A DNA stretch of 39,951 bases from Deltaproteobacteria bacterium. Lineage in GTDB: Bacteria > Desulfobacterota > WTBG01 > CAIYCZ01 > CAIRTM01. The stretch lies in assembly GCA_016875025.1 (NCBI GenBank), contig VGSH01000016.1, positions 1-39,951 of the forward strand, written 5' to 3'. The position numbers were made by a program, and so were the translations under genes. Position 1 is the first letter of the stretch, and every line of letters begins with the position of its first letter. Of this stretch, positions 31,631-39,877 are shown in pieces. The notes below the pieces were generated by a model, which saw only the letters and a program-made list of their open reading frames with translations, had not been told where the DNA came from and made no database searches.

Positions 31631-32542
31631 TTATTCCTTGGTTCGGGTCAGGTGGCGAAAAGCGTCATCGAGCGGCGCTTCGCAGTAGCAGGCTTCCTCG
31701 CAGTCAATGCCGGCGGCGGCCAGGCGCGCGCAGAGGCTTGCAGGCCGCTCAGCGGTGTTCAGCCGGAAGCGCTCAAAGCCGGCCGGTCCCGTGCCCAGGG
31801 CACTCAGCGCGCACCCGAGCACGCTCTCGGCCGCGCTTTTATCCTGCGCCCTGAGAGCCAGTATCGCAGCGGGGCTGCGGGGAACGCTGCGGCGCAAATC
31901 TCCGGGGGAGCCGTCCAGCACGAGCCTGCCTTCTGAAATAATAAGTATGCGTGAACACATGGCTTCAACCTCTTCGAGAATATGGGTTGAAACAATGATC
32001 GCCTTGTTCAGGCTCAGGTTTTTGATGAGCTTTCTGATTTCATTTTTCTGGTTGGGATCAAGTCCGTCGGTGGGTTCATCCAGCAGCAGAACCGGCGGGT
32101 CGTGGATGATCGCGGCCGCGAAGTTCAGCCGGCTGCGGTATCCTTTGGAAATCGTTCCGGTAAGCTGATGCCTGATCGCGCCCAGGTTGGCCGTTTCGAT
32201 CACCTGATCGACGCGCTGCCCGGCGTCCCTGAGCCTGTGCGCTTCGGCGATGAACGCCAGATATTCCCGGCTGGTCATTTCGCGGTACAGCGGCGTTGTT
32301 TCGGGCATATAGCCGATTTTTCTCTTGACGGCTATCGGGTCGGCGGCTATGTCGATACCGTCGATGGCGACGGTGCCGGCGCTCGGGTGCAGGTAGCCGG
32401 CCATCATGCGCAGTGTTGTTGATTTTCCGGCGCCGTTGGGTCCCAGAAAGCCCAGTACCTCACCTTTCGCAACTGTAAACGTAACATCATTGACCGCTGT
32501 AATCGGCCCGAATTTTTTTGTCAGGCTCCTTACCTGTATCAT
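31631..32542 (-). CDS. ABC transporter ATP-binding protein (GldA-like)
   Basis: 303 residues. Walker A GPNGAGKST at 34-42; a degenerate signature ISKGYRSRLNFAAA instead of LSGGQ, as is common in this subfamily; Walker B VLLLDEPTDGLDP; and the switch His in VSTHILEEVE. The last 90 residues form the C-terminal extension typical of Gld-type ATPases. ATG 32542 (MIQVRSLTKKFG) is chosen, with GAGGG upstream; an ATG at 32569 would add nine residues without conservation. It heads the leftward operon. Confidence 0.92.
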   Translation of the reverse strand: MIQVRSLTKKFGPITAVNDVTFTVAKGEVLGFLGPNGAGKSTTLRMMAGYLHPSAGTVAIDGIDIAADPIAVKRKIGYMPETTPLYREMTSREYLAFIAEAHRLRDAGQRVDQVIETANLGAIRHQLTGTISKGYRSRLNFAAAIIHDPPVLLLDEPTDGLDPNQKNEIRKLIKNLSLNKAIIVSTHILEEVEAMCSRILIISEGRLVLDGSPGDLRRSVPRSPAAILALRAQDKSAAESVLGCALSALGTGPAGFERFRLNTAERPASLCARLAAAGIDCEEACYCEAPLDDAFRHLTRTKE

Positions 32543-32625
32543 GGTTTTTCCCTCGCGTTGAATATGCACGGTGCAGTTAATTTTGCTCGGTTAACGGTAA
32601 AAAATTCATACCATGGAACCGAAAA

Positions 32626-32653
32626 AAAATAAAGCGGCTTCACCGCGTGTCAA
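32626..32653 (-). promoter_or_regulatory. Candidate promoter of the leftward ABC operon
   Basis: On the minus strand: TTGACA (complement of 32648-32653), 16-bp spacer, TATTTT (complement of 32626-32631), about 85 bp before the ATPase start. The 306-bp divergent gap (32543-32848) otherwise holds only a weak 43-codon frame (32613-32744) without a ribosome site and no clear rightward promoter. Confidence 0.5.
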
Positions 32654-32848
32654 TATGCCCGGCGAGATGTATTACATAAATTTTACACGGATGTTCGCAC
32701 GTCGGCGCAGGCGGGGTATATGCTCGAAATTTATTGTGGTTTGAAAAAATAATGGATATGATGAGTAGTCGTGGGGGAATGGCCTGCCGGACAGCCGCAG
32801 ACCCTCACGAGAAACCCTGCTGCATGCCTGTGAAATGCTGACACGCCC

Positions 32849-34498
32849 ATGAACCTTGCCGGAATCAAAAAATCAGACATCGCCAGGCGCCGCCTCTACC
32901 AGATCGAGCGTCTGGTTGTGCGCGAGGCCACGGATCTGTGGTGCAGGGAGCAGTCCTTTTACAGCGACAACTTCGCCTCGGACGTGCAGGTGGATATCAG
33001 CAGCAGGCGCATTGCCGTCAGCTTCGGCAACACGGCACGCATGCAGCACGGCACCCCCGAGGCAACCGTTAATGAGATGATGCGCGGGCTGATTCTTACC
33101 ATCGCCGCTGACGCTCAGGGCCGGCTGCTCCCCGATTACGCGGTTATCATGAAAAACATCCTGGATGTTTTCTTCCACCGCCTTCTGGAAATAGCGGATA
33201 AGAAATTTATTTACCAGCGCCTGCAGTCGCTGGAACTCGGTTTCGGAATCGTTTTCGGGCTGGGGCCCGACTTTTTTCCGCTGCGGGCCGAGAGACGCGT
33301 GCTGGAGGAAATTCTTACCAGCGTAAGCCTTTCCAGCGCCCGTGAAACGGCCGCGGCGCTGATTAACGACATCATCGAAGCCGGCAGTCTGGCGCAGCGT
33401 GAGCAGGGAGTCACGTTTCACATTTTCATGGGATCGGAGAATGCCGTGAGCTTTTTGAGCCTGCCGCTGGGCATGGAGCAGGCCAACTATATTGCGCTGC
33501 TGGGAACCCATACGCTGCGCTGCAATATCCTGGCGGAAGTCGGCAACGACAGGAACATCAGACGGGGTATTTTTAAAATTGATGCGCCCCAGAAACCGGC
33601 AAATTTTATTCACCACAAGGGTCTTACGCTTGACATCGATGAGCAGGAGCTCATGGACAAACTGTGCTCAACGCAGGCGCTGGATGCCGGTGATTTTTCC
33701 GCGCATGAACTGCTGTTCATCAGGGTGCTGTTTAACGAATATGTCGATCTTGCCCGCTTCCTGCTGTCCAGCGGCCGGATTTCGCCGGAGCTGCGCGTGC
33801 TGATCATATTTCCGCGCATCAATATTTTCAAACTGATGCACGCAGACAACAGCGCCATCCCTGAACATGAGCCTGCAACCATGGGTGAGCTTGCCGCGCT
33901 TGCCGGCTGCCGCTTTACGCTTGAGCAGACGACCGGGCCGCACAAAACCCTCCGGCGCCGCCATGTTCCCGAGAAGCTCATTCAGCAGCAGGTGCTGCTG
34001 ACAACGCAGGCCTTTGCCCGCTCGATTATCAGGCACGTTTATAAGCCGGTCAGCGATATTCGCCGGGGCAGCATCGCGATGGCCAATAAACGCTTTGCGG
34101 ACGCGCAGGCGCCCGGTATGCTGCGCCAGCGGCTCGACAGCATTTCGGCCTACTTGAAACGCCTGCAGGCAATTGAGCAGGTCGTGCTTGATTCGACGGG
34201 CACGGCGCTCGACCTTGATGCTTCCAGCCGGCCGCGCGAAAAGCACAAAGGCCGTGAGGCCCTGGCTGAAATTATCAGCGATATCCAGCTTGCGGAACTT
34301 GAGCAGGTGAAAGACATAGTTGTGGCCAAGATGATCGAATACCTCTCGTTTGTATCGGTGCGCCTTGAGCAGATCGAGCGCCTGTCCTCGCCGGGCATCA
34401 AGGATGACATCGCCCATGATATTGTCAGCCTCTCCCAGAACATTTTAAACCAGGCACGTTCATTTTATAAACTTATGACCGGCCGATCGCAGCACTGA
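32849..34498 (+). CDS. Hypothetical protein, 549 residues
   Basis: I do not recognise this protein. It has no signal peptide or membrane helix, so it is probably cytosolic. The N-terminal half mixes strands and helices (an SFGNTARMQHGTPEATVNEMMRG turn, a LSLPLGMEQANYIALLG stretch). The C-terminal 180 residues are helical and charged (QRLDSISAYLKRLQAIEQVVLD, ISDIQLAELEQVKDIVVAKMIEY, FVSVRLEQIERL) and could form coiled coils. Codon use resembles the neighbours, so it is likely a resident gene. The start has no clear ribosome site, but ATG 32849 is the first in a long clean frame. It precedes the nucleoside transporter by 41 bp. Confidence 0.8.
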   Translation: MNLAGIKKSDIARRRLYQIERLVVREATDLWCREQSFYSDNFASDVQVDISSRRIAVSFGNTARMQHGTPEATVNEMMRGLILTIAADAQGRLLPDYAVIMKNILDVFFHRLLEIADKKFIYQRLQSLELGFGIVFGLGPDFFPLRAERRVLEEILTSVSLSSARETAAALINDIIEAGSLAQREQGVTFHIFMGSENAVSFLSLPLGMEQANYIALLGTHTLRCNILAEVGNDRNIRRGIFKIDAPQKPANFIHHKGLTLDIDEQELMDKLCSTQALDAGDFSAHELLFIRVLFNEYVDLARFLLSSGRISPELRVLIIFPRINIFKLMHADNSAIPEHEPATMGELAALAGCRFTLEQTTGPHKTLRRRHVPEKLIQQQVLLTTQAFARSIIRHVYKPVSDIRRGSIAMANKRFADAQAPGMLRQRLDSISAYLKRLQAIEQVVLDSTGTALDLDASSRPREKHKGREALAEIISDIQLAELEQVKDIVVAKMIEYLSFVSVRLEQIERLSSPGIKDDIAHDIVSLSQNILNQARSFYKLMTGRSQH

Positions 34499-34539
34499 TA
34501 AGCGCTGCGCATCAGTGCCGTGCAGACGAAACATACAGT

Positions 34540-35850
34540 ATGGGCATGTACAATCTGGTCAGTTTCTGCGGCATTTTTATCATCATGGGCCTGGGCTGGC
34601 TGTTCTCGACGCACCGGCGCACAATCAACTGGCGCCTGCTCCGCGGGGCGCTTATCCTGCAGGCGGTCTTCGCGCTTTTTATTTTCAAGGTTCCGATTGG
34701 GTCCCGGCTGTTTCTGGGGATCAATTCTGCGGTCATTACCGTGCTGGAGGCCGCCTCGGCCGGCTCGCGCTTCGTGTTCGGCAGGCTGGCCCTTGCTCCG
34801 GGCGCAATCGGTGAGGCGGGTGAGCCGTCGCTTGGATTTTTTCTTGCGTTTCAGGCCTTCCCCACGATTATTTTCTTCTCAGCCCTGATGTCGATTCTAT
34901 ACTACATCGGCGTGCTGCCCTGGCTGATCAGCCGCTGTGCCGCCCTGTTTACAAGGCTTTTCGCCATCTCCGGAGCAGAGTCTCTGTGCGCTGCAAGCAA
35001 CATGTTCGTCGGGGTTGAATCAGCCCTGACCGTGAAGCCCTACCTGCGCACTATGACCCGCTCGGAACTCTGCACAGTGCTGACCTGCGGCATGGCCACG
35101 GTGGCTTCAAACGTGCTGGCCCTGTATGTCTTCACCCTGCAGGAGCAGTTTCCCGCCATTGCCGGGCATCTTGTTTCAGCCTCCATCATCGCCGCGCCTT
35201 CAGCCCTGATCATGTCCAAGCTGGTTGTGCCTGAAACGGGCGCGCCCGCAACGCTTGGCAGATCGGTTGCGCCCTTTTATGAGCGCGAGCACAGTGTGTT
35301 TGAGGCTGTTATCAACGGCGCCAATACCGGCGTGCGCGTGGTTGTGGGAATTGTGGCCCTGCTGCTGGCCGTGCTGGGCCTGGTGGCGCTGGTCGACCTT
35401 GGCATAATCGCGCTGGGCTCCTGGATCAACAGCGCTGCGGGCCTGCAGGTTGACTGGTCGCTGCGAGGCCTGGCGGGCCTGGTGTTTTATCCCTTGACCG
35501 TTATTATCGGGGTGCCGCTTGAAGATGCCGTGCTGATCGCGCGCATCATAGGCGAGCGCCTTATTGTAACCGAGGTCGTCTCCTATCAGCATCTGGCCGC
35601 AGCCATGGCTGACGGCGCGATTGCCAACCCGCGCTCAACCGTTATTGCCACCTATGCCCTGTGCGGATTTGCGCATCTGGCGTCCATGGCGATTTTCATC
35701 GGCGGGGTCTCGGCCCTGGTGCCGGATAAGACCGCGGAGCTGAGCCGGGTGGGGTTTCGCGCCCTGCTGGCCGCGACCCTGGCCTGCCTGCTCACGGCCT
35801 GCATTGCGGGGACATTTTACACCAGCGGCTCGATTCTTGGCGCGGGCTGA
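34540..35850 (+). CDS. CNT-family (NupC-like) nucleoside transporter
   Basis: 436 residues, about 10-12 hydrophobic segments. Family features: an N-terminal INWRLLRGALILQAVFALFIFKVP, the Nucleos_tra2_N and gate region FFSALMSILYYIGVLPWLI, ASNMFVGVESALTVKPYL (substrate-site helix), a later INGANTGVRVVVGIVALLLAV, and ATYALCGFAHLASMAIFIGGVSAL at the C-terminus. CNT proteins import nucleosides with sodium or protons across the inner membrane. ATG 34540 is used; ATG 34546 is equally possible. It could be co-transcribed with the upstream unknown gene. Confidence 0.9.
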   Translation: MGMYNLVSFCGIFIIMGLGWLFSTHRRTINWRLLRGALILQAVFALFIFKVPIGSRLFLGINSAVITVLEAASAGSRFVFGRLALAPGAIGEAGEPSLGFFLAFQAFPTIIFFSALMSILYYIGVLPWLISRCAALFTRLFAISGAESLCAASNMFVGVESALTVKPYLRTMTRSELCTVLTCGMATVASNVLALYVFTLQEQFPAIAGHLVSASIIAAPSALIMSKLVVPETGAPATLGRSVAPFYEREHSVFEAVINGANTGVRVVVGIVALLLAVLGLVALVDLGIIALGSWINSAAGLQVDWSLRGLAGLVFYPLTVIIGVPLEDAVLIARIIGERLIVTEVVSYQHLAAAMADGAIANPRSTVIATYALCGFAHLASMAIFIGGVSALVPDKTAELSRVGFRALLAATLACLLTACIAGTFYTSGSILGAG

Positions 35851-35870
35851 ACAAGGCCGGAGATGCATGC

Positions 35871-36167
35871 ATGAAATTTCGCAGAGCTGATATACTGTTT
35901 ATCCTGTTGATTCCCGTGGTCGTGCTGTGCCTGTGGCTGCTCACCACTGAGCAGACAACACTGCGCATACCCGTGGATGAAACGCACGCAGAAGCACTGC
36001 AGGCCTATCGCGATGACGGCAAGAAGGCGGCCGAACAGGTGTGCCGCACCTGTCACTCACAGGACACAACACCGCTTTCCAAAACCCATCCGCCTGAGTT
36101 CCGTTGCATGTTCTGCCATAAGCCCGCATCATCGCTCAGCAGCTCAGCAGGCACGGCCGCGCCATGA
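35871..36167 (+). CDS. Small membrane-anchored di-haem c-type cytochrome
   Basis: 98 residues: one N-terminal helix (8-24, ILFILLIPVVVLCLWLL) that anchors it with the C-terminal part in the periplasm. Two haem-attachment motifs follow, CRTCH (about 58-62) and CMFCH (about 79-83). It could pass electrons at the membrane surface; no redox partner gene is adjacent. GGAG lies 9 bases before ATG 35871. Its stop overlaps the start of the DUF721 gene by 4 bases. Confidence 0.85.
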   Translation: MKFRRADILFILLIPVVVLCLWLLTTEQTTLRIPVDETHAEALQAYRDDGKKAAEQVCRTCHSQDTTPLSKTHPPEFRCMFCHKPASSLSSSAGTAAP

Positions 36168-36628
36168 AGCGCACAGGCAGTACGCACGCAATGAACGAAC
36201 TGGTAGACAGGTTGCTGCCGGGTCTTGATGGCGGCCGCCGCGGTCAGGTGCTGCTGCCGCGCGTGTGGAGCGAGGCGGTCGGCGAGGTGTTCGCCCGCGA
36301 GTCCTGTCCGAGCATGCTTGTCGGCGGCGTGCTGCAGGTAGCGGTCAGCAACTCGAACTGGCTGCACGAAATGCGCTTCATGAAGGCGCAGATTCTGGAG
36401 CGGCTGCATGCCATGCTGCCGGATACGCCGATGAGCGATATCCGTTTCAAAGTTGGCCCTGTGCCGCGGCCGCAGGACCCGGTCGATACTGAGCCGCTGC
36501 CGGAATTGAGTCCCGGCGAACAGCTCCATATCAGTGAGCAGGCCGCCTGTATCAAGGATGAAGAGCTCAGAGGCGCGCTTGAGGCTGCCATGACCGCCCA
36601 TGCCAGAAACAAAAAAGCGGGCGCCTGA
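36164..36628 (+). CDS. DUF721/DciA-like protein
   Basis: 154 residues. The N-terminal half has the DUF721 (DciA) pattern: LPRVWSEAVGEVFARESCPSMLVGGVLQVAVSNSNWLHEMRFMKAQILERL, a KH-like fold that in DciA loads the replicative helicase. The rest is proline-rich and acidic and is unlikely to be conserved. ATG 36164 overlaps the cytochrome stop (ATGA); an ATG at 36191 would start nearer the conserved part. True DciA function is not proven, because many short DUF721 proteins exist. Confidence 0.78.
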   Translation: MKRTGSTHAMNELVDRLLPGLDGGRRGQVLLPRVWSEAVGEVFARESCPSMLVGGVLQVAVSNSNWLHEMRFMKAQILERLHAMLPDTPMSDIRFKVGPVPRPQDPVDTEPLPELSPGEQLHISEQAACIKDEELRGALEAAMTAHARNKKAGA

Positions 36629-36786
36629 CAGGCGGCACTATCCGTTAATACATAAAAATAAATCCGTCACCTTTTTTAAAAACCTGTTTTAGGATTCAGG
36701 ATAAACATGAAATCATCGAGAAAATGCCTGAGGTTGATCCGGCTATTCCTGGTTTATTTTTAACCTTTGCGTGAGGCCAAGTAATA

Positions 36787-37416
36787 ATGAAGACTATTCT
36801 TGGATATGATCCTGGGGGTAATGGCAATCATGGAGTTGCTGCATTGTCTGTGGATGATTCATATGCTCCTCTAAATATAATTGTCCAAACGAAAGGCACC
36901 ATAGATGAAGTGATACAATGGTTTTCAGGGCATGACAATGTCTGCGGCATAGGCATTGATAGCTTGACTAAATGGGCAACAGGCCACAGCGGTTGGAGAC
37001 CTGCTGATCATTGGTTGCGAAATACATATCCTGCTGTTGCCCCTAGTGTCGTTTCCCCAAATGCATTATATGGCTCTATGGTCATCGGTGGTGTAGCCGT
37101 GAAAAGCTGGTTCTTTAATAACCACCCGAATTCCATCATATCTGAAACGCACCCAAAAGTACTGTATTTTGCCATAACAAATCAAAGGCATGACTGGGCT
37201 AATACGGCTCCGGAAATGACAGACTTTCTGACGGACAGACTGGGAGGCATTCCATGCGAATTTGAGAATGACCATGAATTTGATAGCGCTCTTTCGTGTT
37301 ATGCAGTGCTTGAGTTTTTACGTGGGTACTGGCAGAATGACTTACATATCAGGACAGATGATAGATGTGGGCCATACATAGAACCATTTGGCAAATCGAT
37401 ATACGCATGGCCTTGA
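36787..37416 (+). CDS. DUF429/RNase-H-fold-like predicted nuclease
   Basis: 209 residues of AT-richer codon use than the genes to the left. The layout fits the RNase-H-like DUF429 group: Asp8 in GYDPGGNG on strand one, a second acidic residue in CGIGIDSLTK, SETHPKVLYFAI with Glu, and a C-terminal DHEFDSALSCYAVLEFLRG helix with Asp. This spacing is what metal-dependent RNase-H-fold nucleases show, but no activity is known for the family. It is followed after 59 bp by an HD-type gene, probably co-transcribed. The GC shift begins in the gap before it (36640-36786). Confidence 0.6.
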   Translation: MKTILGYDPGGNGNHGVAALSVDDSYAPLNIIVQTKGTIDEVIQWFSGHDNVCGIGIDSLTKWATGHSGWRPADHWLRNTYPAVAPSVVSPNALYGSMVIGGVAVKSWFFNNHPNSIISETHPKVLYFAITNQRHDWANTAPEMTDFLTDRLGGIPCEFENDHEFDSALSCYAVLEFLRGYWQNDLHIRTDDRCGPYIEPFGKSIYAWP

Positions 37417-37475
37417 GAAGGCAAGCCAACCGATCACGTCGTTTGGGTGGATTTTCGTATTAGGTGTTTCTATCG

Positions 37476-37955
37476 ATGATAACTCAAGATTTGGTCAGGG
37501 TTCTTCAGGAAAACTTTGCCTTGGATTGGTGTGGCATTCATGGCGTGTCCCACTGGGCGCGTGTGCGTGAGAATGGTCTTCAACTAGCTCGGTTGACTGG
37601 CGCAAATAAAAGAGTAGTGGAGGCTTTTGCCTTTGTCCACGATTCCTGTCGAAGCAATGACGGACTCGACCCAGGTCATGGTCTGCGGGCTGGCAAATTT
37701 GTACGCAATTTGGTTTCGAGAAGGATGCTCTTGTTTGCTCCGGATGAGCTTGAGCTGCTGGTTAGCGCTTGCGAGCACCACTCAAAGGGGGCCACAACCG
37801 GAGATATTACGATATGTACCTGCTGGGATGCGGACCGTTTGGATTTGGGCCGCGTTGGGATACAACCAGAACCGGCGTATTTATGTACAGATCCGGCCAA
37901 GAATTCTGCCCTGATTCGTTGGGCATATGAGCGTAGCGTTGCTGCATGGGCGTAA
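37476..37955 (+). CDS. HD-domain-like metal-dependent phosphohydrolase
   Basis: 159 residues. An HD-like set is visible: HGVSHWARV (first His), FAFVHDSCR (His-Asp pair), then HGLRAGKF, a CEHHSKG motif and CWDADRLDLGRVG (late Asp). HD proteins hydrolyse phosphoesters of nucleotides or nucleic acids; the substrate here is unknown. ATG 37476 is preferred to GTG 37464 because a TAGGTG lies 10 bases upstream and the N-terminus is cleaner. It pairs with the DUF429-like gene. Confidence 0.7.
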   Translation: MITQDLVRVLQENFALDWCGIHGVSHWARVRENGLQLARLTGANKRVVEAFAFVHDSCRSNDGLDPGHGLRAGKFVRNLVSRRMLLFAPDELELLVSACEHHSKGATTGDITICTCWDADRLDLGRVGIQPEPAYLCTDPAKNSALIRWAYERSVAAWA

Positions 37956-37984
37956 CAATGCTTCATAGTTACGGGTCTTTACAA

Positions 37985-38014
37985 TTGACAGGTTTAAAGG
38001 TGGTTAGTTATTAA
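37985..38014 (+). promoter_or_regulatory. Candidate promoter in the gap before the membrane-protein gene
   Basis: TTGACA 37985-37990, 18-bp spacer, TATTAA 38009-38014, about 267 bp before ATG 38281. The rest of this 325-bp gap (37956-38280) is AT-rich with no gene, repeat or clear hairpin that I can identify. Confidence 0.4.
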
Positions 38015-38280
38015 TTGAAATTTGAAGCAGGGGAAAATGTGGCACGGGCTCAAAAACCTGGAAACTATAAATGCTGCAAAGTGTCTGTATCGTTTCCATA
38101 TAGCCCCTCTAACCGAGCCTTGAAAACGGGTCAATTTTTAAAGAGCATTTATTAAGTCTTACGGGCTGTTAACCCCGTTTCGATTTACAAAAAAGGCAGA
38201 AGAGCTCTTGTAGCGTTTCGGGGAGCGAAGGGAATTGGGCCAGTAAATCTTCAGCAAACCTTAAATTTTAGGCAGTCGTC

Positions 38281-39837
38281 ATGACAGAAAACCAAAAAGA
38301 TATATCGAAAAAGAAAACTCGTCGTTGGCATTATATGCTTGTGCTTTTAGCACTGATCTTCATTGTCGGTTTAGCAATATTTATGATACGGCAATATGAA
38401 CAAAAGAAATTACAGGATAGCGCTAATAACTTTATTGAAAAGACGCGATCTGGACGCGGACAAACCGTAGCTACAGATGACCTTGATTGGCTCGACGGGT
38501 TTTTTGAAGATGACGATTTTGAAGCATTGTTTGTCCGAGCCAGACGCTCACTAGAAGATCCGCTTAACGCCAAAAAAATAAATCTGCTCCTTAATCTTCT
38601 TAAAAACGATCTACTTGTCGCTATAAATGGAGGCAACGGTTTTGGAATTTTCAGCAAAAGGGAACTGCCTGTTGTCACAACACTGGCTAAGATAGAACAA
38701 GACTTCAAAAAAAACGTTGTCGCAGGCGATAGAGCATACGTGAATAAAACAATTATTTTCCCTGCCAAGGTCAACCGCATTGAACGCATATCCACTGATT
38801 ATTATCTTATCGACCTGAAATGGAAGCAAGACAGTTTTTCTAATTTGCGTATTTTAATGAAACATGAAAATTTAGACCTCTCTGCGAAGCAAAAAAACCT
38901 AGAATTCTTGGCGGGCCTCAAGAAAAACGATGAAGTAACTTTATCTTGCGAAACATCTTCAGGAAGAAAGGCTGTTGCTATACCACTTATCTGCTCTGAA
39001 TGTCTCTCTTTTGACCACTGGCTTGACTTTACTGTTAATGATTACTTTATTGGCCTCGGGAGGAAGCTTAAAGGCAATAATCACAGTACTTTGAACTTAG
39101 TATCTACGGCTATTGCTACAGCAAGTCGCCTACCTGAATCAAGTCCATTATTTGAGGATATTCTTTCCAAGGACAAACTTATCCTAGAAATCAAAAAGCT
39201 CCCCACCATTCCAAACAATGAAATTAGGAAAATCACTGCCAAAATTCTGGCAACTGCGACTGCACACACCGATAAACATAAAAAACCTGAATTTAGTATC
39301 TCGTTTCCATTGGGGTGGCGTGAAATACCCAGAAACATCCTCGACGAACATGCAAAAATCCTTGCTAAGAGAAACCCAGATTATCCCGTGCAGCACTACG
39401 ACTATGGTTTTCAATTAGAATCCTCAGAAAATTGGTTTGAATACCCCTATATTCTTATCAAAATAGAAAACTCTGGACGGATTCCCCAAAAAGACCTGGA
39501 GAAATTTGAACAATTTCCTTTACAGGAAGATGCCGAGGAGTATGCAGGAAAATTTAGTTTTGGCGTATCAGAGATCCAAGCTGGTAAACTTATTTTTGAT
39601 AAACAAAATAGTATGATTTGGGGGAGGCTGGAGATGAATTCTGCCGGCATCGGGCCAATAACTACCTTACAGTCCATGATCCCAACAGAGAAAGGAATTA
39701 TAATAGTAGTAGGTTCTTGCTCTGCGGCCGATTCCTCAACATATGAACCAATTTTTCGCTCAATAATTCTATCAACTTTGCCTTCAACTGAACTTGTATA
39801 TCGGCCGAGATGGACTGACAATTTCCTGAATCCGTGA
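38281..39837 (+). CDS. Hypothetical membrane-anchored protein, 518 residues
   Basis: The N-terminus is basic (KKKTRRWHY), followed by one helix (about 18-37, MLVLLALIFIVGLAIFMI), so the remaining 480 residues are probably periplasmic. No catalytic motif is recognised. The central region holds KVNRIERISTDYYLIDLKW and SCETSSGRKAVAI, resembling a beta-barrel segment. The last 180 residues (ISFPLGWREIP, then IIIVVGSCSAADSSTYEPIFRSIILS) look like a PsbP/DcrB-type alpha-beta fold. The codon use is AT-rich compared with the core genes, suggesting transfer. ATG 38281 has no strong ribosome site. Function unknown. Confidence 0.78.
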   Translation: MTENQKDISKKKTRRWHYMLVLLALIFIVGLAIFMIRQYEQKKLQDSANNFIEKTRSGRGQTVATDDLDWLDGFFEDDDFEALFVRARRSLEDPLNAKKINLLLNLLKNDLLVAINGGNGFGIFSKRELPVVTTLAKIEQDFKKNVVAGDRAYVNKTIIFPAKVNRIERISTDYYLIDLKWKQDSFSNLRILMKHENLDLSAKQKNLEFLAGLKKNDEVTLSCETSSGRKAVAIPLICSECLSFDHWLDFTVNDYFIGLGRKLKGNNHSTLNLVSTAIATASRLPESSPLFEDILSKDKLILEIKKLPTIPNNEIRKITAKILATATAHTDKHKKPEFSISFPLGWREIPRNILDEHAKILAKRNPDYPVQHYDYGFQLESSENWFEYPYILIKIENSGRIPQKDLEKFEQFPLQEDAEEYAGKFSFGVSEIQAGKLIFDKQNSMIWGRLEMNSAGIGPITTLQSMIPTEKGIIIVVGSCSAADSSTYEPIFRSIILSTLPSTELVYRPRWTDNFLNP

Positions 39838-39861
39838 AGTTTGTTCCGAGTAAAAATAAAA

Positions 39862-39877
39862 GCCCTTGTTCGAGGGC
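39862..39877 (+). terminator. Weak hairpin after the last gene
   Basis: GCCCT / AGGGC stem (39862-39866, 39873-39877) 25 bp after the stop, without a T-tract. It could be part of a transcript end; the window closes 74 bp later. Confidence 0.25.

Noticed and set aside
32613-32744. 43-codon frame in the divergent gap, rich in Arg and Lys
   Set aside because: No ribosome site, overlaps the likely leftward promoter, and ends in unstructured sequence; not enough support for a small gene.
36703-36765. 18-codon mini frame before the DUF429-like gene, possible leader peptide
   Set aside because: No codon pattern typical of an attenuator leader, no paired terminator, and no family; probably chance.
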